This document shows positions 33,156 through 42,800 of a DNA stretch of 64,000 bases, one piece after another. A program made the position numbers and the translations under genes. Below the pieces are notes generated by a model. The model saw only the letters and a program-made list of their open reading frames with translations. It was not told the DNA's origin and did no database searches. Positions within the stretch are counted from its first letter, which is position 1. Each line of letters opens with the position of its first letter. This DNA is from Poteriospumella lacustris. Its lineage: Eukaryota; Sar; Chrysophyceae; Chromulinales; Dinobryaceae. The stretch spans positions 1-64,000 of the forward strand of contig SMOI01000025.1 of the NCBI GenBank assembly GCA_008000375.1, read 5' to 3'.

Positions 33156-35126
33156 ATGACGATTGCCTGCATCGCTGCGATTGACCAGGGAACGTCATCC
33201 AGTAGGGTGCTTATTTTCAGCGCTACTGGGAAGATTTTGGGTTCTCATCAAATGGAACACACTCAGCATTATCCACTTGCGGGACAAGTCGAACATGATC
33301 CTTTGGAACTCTGGAAAAATGTGAAGATCTGCTTGGCGAAAGCGTTGAGCAAGGTCAACGACAAAGTCGAAGTCGTTGGTATTGGCATCACGAACCAACG
33401 TGAAACTACAGTTGTGTGGAATCGTCACACTGGAGAGCCGTACCACCGAGCCATTGTCTGGAATGATACGCGTACAAACAAGATCAGCCACGATTTGGCA
33501 GAGAAATTCGGCTCGAAGGACTATTTCCGAGAGAAGACGGGCTTGCCGATCGCATCGTACTTCTCTGCTACGAAGCTTTTGTATATCTTAGACAGCGACC
33601 CCGAGATTCGGGCTGCGGCTTTACAAGGGGATGCGTTGTTTGGGACGATTGACACGTGGCTGATTTGGCGACTGACCAACGGCAAAGTGCACGCCGACGA
33701 ATGCGTCCCGCACGTTGCTAATGAATCTGCACACATTATCCTGGGACGACGAAATCTTGTCGCAACTGAACATCCCCAAGGCTATGCTTCCTCAGATCTA
33801 CCCGTCGGCTCATGTGTTTGGCCACGTGGACACGCTGACCGACGGGCTGGTGGAGCACCACGTGGCGGACGACGACGTGGAGTTCTTCGGATCCTACCAC
33901 AACGTTCCGATTTCTGGAGTCATTGGTGACCAAAATGCAGCACTCTTTGGTCAAACGTGCTTTGAGAAAGGCCAAGCGAAGTGCACGTACGGCACCGGAG
34001 CGTTTTTGCTGATGAACACGGGCAGCGACATCGTACAGAGCCACAACGGTCTGCTGACCACCTTAGCCTATCAGCTGACGCCTGAGTTGACACCACGTCC
34101 GATTTACGCGTTGGAAGGGTCGGTAGCTTACAGTGGATCGCTGATTCAATGGCTACGCGATAACTTGCACATGATTTCGGAGGCGAAGGAGACCGAAACG
34201 ATCGCCGCGACTGTCCCCGACAACGGTGGCGTGTACTTCGTCCCCGCTTTCGCGGGCCTGTATGCACCTTATTGGCGAGAGGATGCACGAGCCGCCATTG
34301 TCGGGCTGACGGCTTACAACACGAAGGCACACATTGTGCGTGCGGCGTTGGAAGCCAGCGCCTTCCAAGTGGAGGCGGTGATGGCCGCGATGGCCCAGGA
34401 CAGCGGCACGCCGATTTCCACACTGAAGGTGGACGGCGGGTTTTCGTCGAACAGCCTCATCATGCAGTTCCAGAGTGACCTCCTCCAAGTGCCTTTGATT
34501 AAGCCGTGTATTGCCGAGACCACTAGTCTTGGGGCGGCTTTTGTGGCGGGTTTGGGGACCGGCATCTGGTCGTCGCTCGAAGATATCCACGAACTGTGGC
34601 ACGCCGAGAAGCACTGGCACCCGCACATGCCCAAGCAGCATCGCGCCAAGGCGGTAAGTTCACGGCAGTTTGTTCTTTCTCTTGTTTCATTGATAATCGG
34701 CGATGCCCATGTATCCTCGACGAGTAGCTCTACCAGTGGAAGAAGGCCCTGAGCCGCAGCTTGTTCTGGAAGGACAGCGCAACGTTCACTCACACAGGAG
34801 ACGTCGTGCTGGGCAGTGACACCGATCCTTTCCTGCAACATTTGCCCTCCCAAACGGGCGCGGCCGTGCGGCACATTGTGGATCGCAAACAGTCCACCAT
34901 GCCCCCGCAGCCGCCTCCACCGGCGATCGCAGCCTCGGCACCTTCGGCTCCTGTCGCTGCTCCAGCTTTGGCACCGACAGCGACGTCCACCGCTAGCGCC
35001 ACAGCAGCTGCGGCGAAATCCACCGGCAAATTGTCGTCTATTTCGAGAAGCGTAGCACTGGTCGGTGTCGCTGCAAGCGTTGGCTTCGCAATGGGAATGT
35101 TCTACCAATCGGGGGCGATGAAGTGA
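33156..35126 (+). CDS. Glycerol kinase with C-terminal membrane anchor; reading frame broken near 33700
   Basis: Glycerol kinase makes glycerol-3-phosphate. The N-terminal frame from 33156 has AAIDQGTSSSRVLIF, NQRETTVVWNR and AIVWNDTRT. The C-terminal frame resumes with NASRTLLMNLHTL and has GVIGDQNAALFGQ, KCTYGTGAFLL, LEGSVAYSGSLIQWLRD, FVPAFAGLYAPYW and LKVDGGFSSNSL. Between VHAD and NASRT only four bases remain where the family needs about twelve (a T-D-V-T segment), so the frame shifts. Over 900 bases after it stay open, so this is a sequence error or a very recent mutation. An intron (34654-34727) leads to a final exon with a conserved KALSRS region, a Pro/Ala/Thr-rich linker, and a hydrophobic tail (VALVGVAASVGFAMGMF) seven residues before the end. 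Some animal glycerol kinases are likewise anchored to mitochondria by a hydrophobic C-terminus. Confidence 0.85.
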
Positions 35127-35645
35127 GCCGATAGCTGCGGTGGGGCACATCGCTCTGATCTGTACTGCACGACCTGTTCCTGTGTGTCAACATTAAATGT
35201 GCAAAACATAGTTAAATGTGAAATAAATGTAAGTTACACATGAAAAATGCCAAACCGGAGTTAGAGATTATTGCGCTATACTTGTCGATGGAGAAGGAGC
35301 GAAGGCCGCGTGATGAAACCAATGAGGGGGAAAAGAACAGACTAGACAATAAAACATGAAGCAAAGGGAGTTGTCAGTTGATTGGTTGGTTGGCAGAAAG
35401 AAAAGAAGAGAAAAACAAATTGAGACACGACGACGCCAGTGCCCCTCAGCGATGAAACCAACGAATGGGAAGCCGGCGCCACGCAATGGTCGCTGTTTCG
35501 TCGCCTCGTAGCAACAGAACCAGCAACGATGACGTGCACCAAACTCAGCGAAAGCAATATCAAGACAGGAAGGGTAACGACGTGGAGAAATAAATTTGGG
35601 GAAATCAGCGGGTAGTGATGAAGTGAAGGGGTCCAAAGCCGTGCA
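35127..35645. other. Intergenic region between convergent genes
   Basis: These 519 bases separate the glycerol kinase stop and the MAPK stop. Two imperfect copies of a GATGAAACCAA-containing segment occur at about 35313 and 35451. No gene is supported. Confidence 0.5.
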
Positions 35646-37616
35646 CTACGGGCTTTCCGACTTGCGTTTGCGGACGTAGTGCATCACCTCCATGACGAAC
35701 TGTACGGAAACAGCGATAAGCATGAGAGCGAGAGAACGGTGACAATAATGCAAAATCAGGCCACACTTACGTTGCGTCGAATGTGAAGAGGTGATTCGCG
35801 GACTTTCTCGCGACCGGAGTCGAGAGGGTCGCCGACCGAGGAGCTCAAATTGCTGCCCGATCGACTGCGCGAGCCAGTCGAGGTCTCTCCGCTGTCAGTG
35901 GAGCCCGACTTCGGGGACGATGACGAGTGACTATCACGTTCACGGTCAGTGGATCGATTGGACGCCGAAGATGCCGACGAGACGTATCCTTGGGCCTTGA
36001 TGATGTCGAAGTAGGAGTGTTCCATAGCAACGGTGGGGAGGATGCGTTTGCCCGGATGGAACTGCAGCAAACCGGACAGCAGATCGAGACAAGCGGCGGT
36101 CGCCGATGGAAAGAGGGCTTTGAAGTTCTACATAGATTGACGATCGTTCAGTTAGCCCAGATTGACTCACCATCAGGAAGCTGTTGCGTGCACTCACCTT
36201 GGGCGGTTTCTTGTCGATGGCGAGGAGCATCGCTCGAGTCCGATCGTCCAAAAACACCAAGTCCGAAGGCTCTGGCGTGCCAATCAAGTCGAAAATCAAA
36301 TTGAGCTGAGACTTTTGGTTCTGGTACTTGCGCATCTCCTCCTGAGCAAGGTTGGCCCATCGACTGTCGCGTTGAATATCTTCGCGAGTGCTGTCGATGC
36401 TGAGACGCGAAAAATCCAACTCCTCGCCTTCGAGGCTGTGGTCGCCCAAATCACCACAGTCAAACGAGGGGGCGGCATGTTTATAGCCTTCGTCATCTTG
36501 CTCTTGGAAGTTGGCGATGCTCTCGTCTTCGATGCTCAAGTCTCCGCAGCTATCGGCACAAAAACAAGGGTAAGTTCCATGCTGCAGACCAACACGACTG
36601 TGAGAATTACCTGTCTCCAGGAAACAGAGGCTTGCGCTTCTTGTGATCCGTCTGATTTTCTTGCATCATGCTGATAAGCTCCGCGAATATGCAACCGATT
36701 GACCAGTAGTCCACAGCACAGGAGTACGGCTGTGAGAGAATCACTTCCGGGCCTCGGTACCAACGAGTCACCACATGTCGTGTAAGAGATCGTCGCATGG
36801 CGGGTGGAGCTGGGGCATCCTTGGAGCGAGGAGATTCTAATGAATCTGAAGAAAAACTATGACTGTATCTTCTCGACGGGGCTTCACTTGAATCGGACGA
36901 GGTGGACCCTTCGCGATTGAAGTAGTGGCTTCCTGCGACACGAGCTAAGCCAAAATCGGCGATTTTAATGCTGCAATCCGCACAGCTGACGAGAATGTTG
37001 GCAGGCTTCAGGTCTCTGTGAATAATATTCATATTGTGGATGTATTGGACACCTTCCAGGACTTGATACAAAATGAATTGAACATGCTCGTCGGACAGAA
37101 ATTGGTTCGACTTGATGATCTTGCTCAAGTCCGTGTCCATATGCTCAAACACGAGATAAATGTGTCCCAAATTGCGCGGAATAGGAACGCAGATATCTTC
37201 CTTCACATCGTCCCCTTCTTTGGACTCGTCGTTACTGACTTTCTTCAGGCGCAAGCTTCTCGTCAAGCCAGTTTCGAGCTGCGGCGCATACACGTCAAGA
37301 AGAGGGACGATGTAGGGGTGATTCAAATGTCGGAGAATTCTCAATTCGCGATAGGCTCGGCGCGCATTGATTGCCTCGTCGAAGGCCACCTCCATGCGCT
37401 TTATCGCAACGAATGCGTTCGATCTTCTATTTTTCGAAGCCCAGAAAATTTGATTACGACACTTCTCCGCCTCAATACTTCTACAATAACTTACTGATCG
37501 ATGGCTTTCACGACTTGTCCATACGAGCCTTTTCCAATCACCTCGACGGTTCTGTATTGACCACCAAGGTCCCAATTGACACTCTTCGCTTTCGAGCTTG
37601 CACTTTTTTCTGTCAT
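35646..37616 (-). CDS. Atypical MAP kinase-like CMGC protein kinase with T-R-H activation motif
   Basis: Five exons (37616-37495, 37426-36611, 36549-36198, 36127-35771, 35699-35646) give 566 residues. The glycine loop is [11 protein letters not shown], the catalytic lysine is in VAIKRM, and the loop is [14 protein letters not shown] is in [11 protein letters not shown], and the substrate site is [11 protein letters not shown], with GPE for the usual APE. The MAPK phosphorylation motif TxY reads T-R-H, so the tyrosine is missing. Three insertions enlarge the domain: about 30 residues before the hinge, about 45 Ser-rich residues between DFG and T-R-H, and about 85 acidic residues between PLFPGD and [11 protein letters not shown]. 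The LIGTP block and [10 protein letters not shown] support MAPK over CDK. The Ser/Arg-rich tail is probably disordered. Upstream kinases cannot be inferred. Confidence 0.85.
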
Positions 37617-38040
37617 GAGACTTCCGAATGAGACGCTGAATGAATAAAAATCTGAAAAGGATGCAATGCTCCAAAATTTATGAATCAGAACTTGACCGTA
37701 ACTGAAATGTGAATCGCTGACTGTGTAAGTCTTTGAACTTGTCGCGCAAGAAAAATCCCAACACCGCCGCTGCTGGCGAGACCGAATCCTCCGCTGCTCT
37801 CACGGCGGCTTTTCCGCAGCTGTTCCCGTCTCCCCCCACACCAACCCAGAAGCCCAGCCAACGGCCAGAAGGCCAGAAGAGGTGACGAAGAAATTGAAAC
37901 GACCGAAGAAATCGCCACCAGTGCGATTGGATTGGTCGCCAATCCACAATTCTTCACCTTTTGTTTGCTTACCCCGAGAGCGGGAGAAGGAGACAATTTG
38001 AGGGTTTGGAAAGAGGCATTTTCTTTGTCATTGAGCAAAA
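37617..38040. other. Bidirectional promoter region between the MAPK-like gene and FTO
   Basis: These 424 bases separate divergent starts. Several frames are open for 60-200 codons but lack conserved sequence. No repeat is evident. Confidence 0.5.
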
Positions 38041-39699
38041 ATGGAGCGCAAAGCCGAGAAGAAACATCACACGCACAATGGCAAAAACTGGAAGAAACAC
38101 GACAAGCGGTTCCACAACAACAAGCCGAGCAACAAGACGAACAACAAGCCGAACAATAAACACGGAAACAATCATGAGAAGCACCAACAAGGTGCACATC
38201 AAATGCCCACTGGAGGAGTGGTTCAACAACAGGGCGCGGGACAGAGTGTTTACAAAAGAGTTCCGACTTTGCCAAAGTTGCTGTCCAAGCCGTTACCTAC
38301 AGACTATTTCGTTTTAGAAGACCACCCTCGATATCAAGAGTTGATTGAAGGTCCATATAGCGGGTTCCAGATTGAGCAGCCTGGAACTTATCCTGATCAG
38401 CTAGGTGACTCGTACAAGCGAGCCCTAATGGAGCTGGACAACCTGAATTATTATCAGTACGACATGACCCAACCTGCTGGTTTAGGCACTAAAATTGCCC
38501 GAACATTCGTCAGTCGATGCTTAGTTGGAGACCCAGGAATGACTTACAAGTATCTTGGCCTGAGAATGTTCGCGCATCCATGGACTGCCGGTGCCCTCGG
38601 AGCAAACAGTGCTACAATTGCAATTGGCGCGTTGAATGAACAGATTCGCTCTCGGGCTCAAGCTTTGAACGAATCCGCGGGAAAGGAAATCTTCGGATCA
38701 TCTCAGTTCAATCTCACATTGATCAATCGCTGCTTTCCGTCGTCTGTTTCGGCTCGCACCTTTCCCCTCAAGAAGGAACCTCATTTTGGGAAGGACTTGT
38801 GTTCCGTGAGTTGGCACGCGGATAGCTCGCTCGATCATTACAGTACTATTGCCGTTTTCCATTTCGAAGTACCTCAGTCCACTGCAGACAATGCGACACA
38901 CGATAAAGGTTGGAGAGTGGGCTTGCGTGTTCAAGTCAATGCAGAGGGCCCCCAACAGGGCAAACCAGCTGGATCCGAGGAGCATTGTTCGTTGCCTGCC
39001 GTCTCTGTGGCACTTCCAGAGGAGTGCATCTACTACATGCTTGATGATTTCAATCACCACCACCAACATGCTGTTTTGGCAGGTGAAACTGATCGATATG
39101 CGTCAACTCATCGGGTGTCTCGCGTCGAAGGGCACAGTTTCGCCTACATCGCCCAGCGGTGCACATCTTTACTGGGAGAAAAGCTGAAAGCTGACAAAGC
39201 GTCAATTAGAAAGACTCTTTTGCTGGCTGAAGAGGTAGAATACGAGTGGTTGCGTCAATATTACATTCAAGGATCAAAGCATCATCAGCTTCATGAGTGG
39301 TGGCATGAGCCAATGAGCACTTTGCTGCAGCAACTCGGTGACATTGAAACGAGGATTGTGAAGCAGTTCGCTGCATTGCTCATAAAGAAGAACAACATTG
39401 TTTTCAAGAAGGATGGCAGCCATGCCACGAAGCAAGAAAAGAAGTTGGAAATACTGGCGACAACAGTCACAGAAGATGCGTATGTAGAGATGAAAACGCT
39501 ATTGACGGAGCGATGGGAGAAGCGCCGGCTTTGGCTTGAGAGAGAAAGGGACCCACTTTTCTCTTTGGTTGCAGAGGACTTGCGTCCCATGCCATTACCA
39601 TTGGAGGAAGTGAATTCCCATTGGACGACGCATCTGGGTCCCGCAATCTTAAATCTTGGTAAACAGTGGCAAGACGATGTGTTGCTGGCACTGTCGTGA
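38041..39699 (+). CDS. FTO: FTO-family Fe(II)/2-oxoglutarate RNA demethylase
   Basis: FTO removes methyl groups from N6-methyladenosine and cap m6Am in RNA. The 552-residue single-exon protein aligns along the whole of human FTO (505). Metal ligands are H259 and D261 (VSWHADSSLD) and H343 (HQHAVLAG). The 2-oxoglutarate-binding arginines are R352 and R358 (DRYASTHRV). Other matching blocks are VGDPGMTYKYLGLRMFAHPW, FNLTLINRC, EPHFGKDLCSVSW, YMLDDFNHHH and IAQRC. The C-terminal helical domain, unique to FTO and absent from ALKBH proteins, is present (EVEYEWLRQYYIQGS, LHEWWHEPM). The first 60 residues are a Lys/His/Asn-rich tail that could bind RNA or act as a nuclear signal. This matches FTO itself, not just the oxygenase superfamily. 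Confidence 0.95.
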   Translation: MERKAEKKHHTHNGKNWKKHDKRFHNNKPSNKTNNKPNNKHGNNHEKHQQGAHQMPTGGVVQQQGAGQSVYKRVPTLPKLLSKPLPTDYFVLEDHPRYQELIEGPYSGFQIEQPGTYPDQLGDSYKRALMELDNLNYYQYDMTQPAGLGTKIARTFVSRCLVGDPGMTYKYLGLRMFAHPWTAGALGANSATIAIGALNEQIRSRAQALNESAGKEIFGSSQFNLTLINRCFPSSVSARTFPLKKEPHFGKDLCSVSWHADSSLDHYSTIAVFHFEVPQSTADNATHDKGWRVGLRVQVNAEGPQQGKPAGSEEHCSLPAVSVALPEECIYYMLDDFNHHHQHAVLAGETDRYASTHRVSRVEGHSFAYIAQRCTSLLGEKLKADKASIRKTLLLAEEVEYEWLRQYYIQGSKHHQLHEWWHEPMSTLLQQLGDIETRIVKQFAALLIKKNNIVFKKDGSHATKQEKKLEILATTVTEDAYVEMKTLLTERWEKRRLWLERERDPLFSLVAEDLRPMPLPLEEVNSHWTTHLGPAILNLGKQWQDDVLLALS

Positions 39700-39868
39700 T
39701 TGCAGCTGGTTAAGCTTCTTTCGTCAACGCGAGCTTCGAGCGTTTGAGTGTAAATCATGCAAATATTTATTTTGATTACTTTGTTGCTGGTTCTTTCTTG
39801 TTTTTATTGTATTTATGATGAGAGAAAGACACGGAACACAAATAAAAATGGAAAACCTTGACCGATCA

Positions 39869-42800
39869 TTAATCGGTGTTGCACAGCAGACCAACTCCGC
39901 GAAGGGTCCAGAAGGCAGGATTTTTCTCCACAGTGCACCTCAAAGTCACGGAGAAAATGAAATAGCGATCTGTTCGACTACGGTACTTGTAGCAAGGGCA
40001 CTCGTAAGGACCTGCGGGAGCATAAATCTTCTGACGAGAAGAGTTCTCATCTTGTTTCAAGAGCGCAGAGACCATCAAGACAGGCAACGATACGAAGAGA
40101 GTCTTCGGTTCGGACTCGTTCAGTGTCTGATGCTCTTTCGACCAGGCTCCTCCTTCCAAAAACAACCCATGAACATAGCACCCTTCTGCGGGTGAGCTTT
40201 TAACTGATTCGACTCTCTCGTAGTTGGTCACTTCGGTGTGATAAACGATATCATCCAACGCCCATTTGTCCTTGCTGTGCTTGCGACACACCTCCTGCTT
40301 CATTGCCGTTAACAAACCCTGCGGATTGAAGAATCCGGTCAACCAGAAAGAGTTCGGCCGGTTGTTCAGGTTAGTCATCAACCAAGTGCGATCTTGCTCG
40401 TCACGCAAGAGCAGCGACGAGAACCATTGACCAAGTGTCGGAAGAATCCACGAAAATTCATCGCCAGCAACAGTGAACAACCACATCCGAGGAACTTTGG
40501 CTTCAGAAATGGCGTCCAAGCATTGCTCGAGCTCCTCAGTCATCACAACTTCACCACTAATGGCAAGACGCAGCTGCTTCAACATAAACTCCACCTTGGA
40601 AATGACGTTTTCAAGACGCTGAATTTCCTGGTACAGGAAAATGTTAAGCGGTGGAGTGACTTGGTTGGGCTTGAAGATTCTGGAGTAGAATTCCTCTTCG
40701 ATGTAGTGCTCCGGCATGCGTCCCAAGAGCTCAGTTGCCTTTTCACTGACGACGTCTTCACGCGACGGTCCATCACCCGAGTTTCCACCGCCCTTCGGCT
40801 GGGTATCACCGAGAGTATTGAAAAGGGCATTAACTTCTTTCACTCGGAACGTCAGATCGGCGTTAGGATGCAGCCCGAAAATCTCTGGAGAATCGATTTC
40901 CGGGAACGACTTGATGTAGTTGTGGTACTGGCCGATATTCTCGAAATTCTCGACTTTGTAAACAAAGTTATCGGGAATCTTGAAAATCGGGCTCTTGGGG
41001 TTGAAAGAGAAGCCCTCTTGGCAAGTCGTGGAATTCAGCCAAACGGTAGTATAGGTTTTGAACATACGGCGATCAAGCGAATCCGTAATCTTTCCACCAT
41101 ACTGGGCCTCAGATACCATGTATTGGAAGGTTGGCCACGAGATAGATCCGTTGTACAGATGCTTCTCCAAGAACAGAATACAAGCAGTGAGGTCACCGTT
41201 GTTGTACTCGTAAGGAATGCCCCAGCCAAGAGAACCAAATTTGCGACGCTCTTGAACGACTGAATGCAAGAAACATAGAGCGAACAACAACTGCCGCCAC
41301 TGTGCTGCACCTTGGTCAACTCTCTCTAGACGATCTTGATCGACAATAATGGTGTATGAACGCAAAATACCAGCCTTCAAGCCAGCAGGGGGCTCATTGG
41401 TCACCTTCGTCGACATCTGGAGAAGACCAAGCGGGAATGCTTTGTCTGGCAATGCCGTGATGAAGAGTCTGAAGTTAGGATCTTGACCCTCTCTAAGTTT
41501 CGTCAAGAAATCTTCCATCGTTGCCATAAGCTCAAGGCCTAATTCGCAATTCTGCAGAAGAACCCAAGTACCATTGGCTGCGCCAGCTTGCATGGCTTTA
41601 ATAGCAACTTGCTCCTGTCCCTCTCCCATGGAAATGACAGCAGGACTTGGAAGCTTCTTCTTGCGTGCCAAACCTTCAATTGCTTCAGTAGGATCAGCAC
41701 CGATCGATAGCAAGAACACAACCGGTGTATGAGAAATCATCTCATCGTAAATGGACTCGATTGTGTCAGTAACAGGCTCGACATAGGCCGGACCCATTTC
41801 CTCAACATGACGAACGAACCAACGGCACATGAGCATACAACGATCCATGCGCAGGGATCTAACCAACAGAAGTCTGTAAAATGGCCCAATGATGGCGACA
41901 TCCTTCAACTTTTGCTCGTAGTCGGGAATATCCATGCGCTCAGGCTCATTGTCTTCATACCAACGCCGCCACATTCCCTCATTAGCAGAGAGATCGTTCG
42001 GCAAGTTGGAGAAGAACTTCTGCGCTTGCGAAAGCTCGATAATATTCAACCAAGCTTCATTACTCAACCAACTGAAAGGCTTGCGTCGCACTGAATCAGT
42101 ATCAAGAGCAGCTCCTCCACGCAAGAAGAGGGTCATGTCGCTGGATTTCAAATGGCCCGCAGTGATAAGAATCTTCATAGTCACAAGAAGAACGAAGGTC
42201 AACTTGTCAGCCTCATAAAGTCCACGATTGATGTACCGATACACAATGTAGGTCAGCTTGTCAATGATATTCTGCACGCGCTTACTGGCAAGCGACGCCT
42301 TCTCCGCTTTATCCATCGATTCCATGAAAAGACCCAGGAACTGAGTGAGAGAAGTCTGATACATGCAGTTGACACCAGACATTTCCACGATAGAAAAGTA
42401 CAACACTGAACCTCTAGTGGCAACAGGTCTGAATTGTTCGCGCTTTTCAGCGATGCTTGCCTTCGTCTCCGCAGCAGCAACCAGCTTTTGATTAACTTCA
42501 GCAGCCTTGGATTTGGTGTTTGCGAGCACTTGAATCAATTCTTCATCCTCCAGCAAGTTTCCAGTATTCGACGTCAATCTTTCTAACAGCGATGCATCCA
42601 ACGCCAACAATGCCTTAGTGTTGGAGTTCACTTCCTCCAACACACTGTTAAGCTGGTCCTCTAGCGCCTTCTGCTCTTTTCCGATCACCTTACCCAACAA
42701 CTGCTCCTCGAGACCCTTCTGAGTCACAGTAAAGTCAACGACGTTGGTCTTCGCTTGAAGCTCTGGAGAAAAGTTGGGATTGGGCAAGCGAGTGATGAAA

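Noticed and set aside
33680-33730. Programmed ribosomal frameshift in glycerol kinase
   Set aside because: Residues normally present are missing as well as the frame, so a deletion or sequence error explains it better than a slip site. No slippery heptamer is seen.
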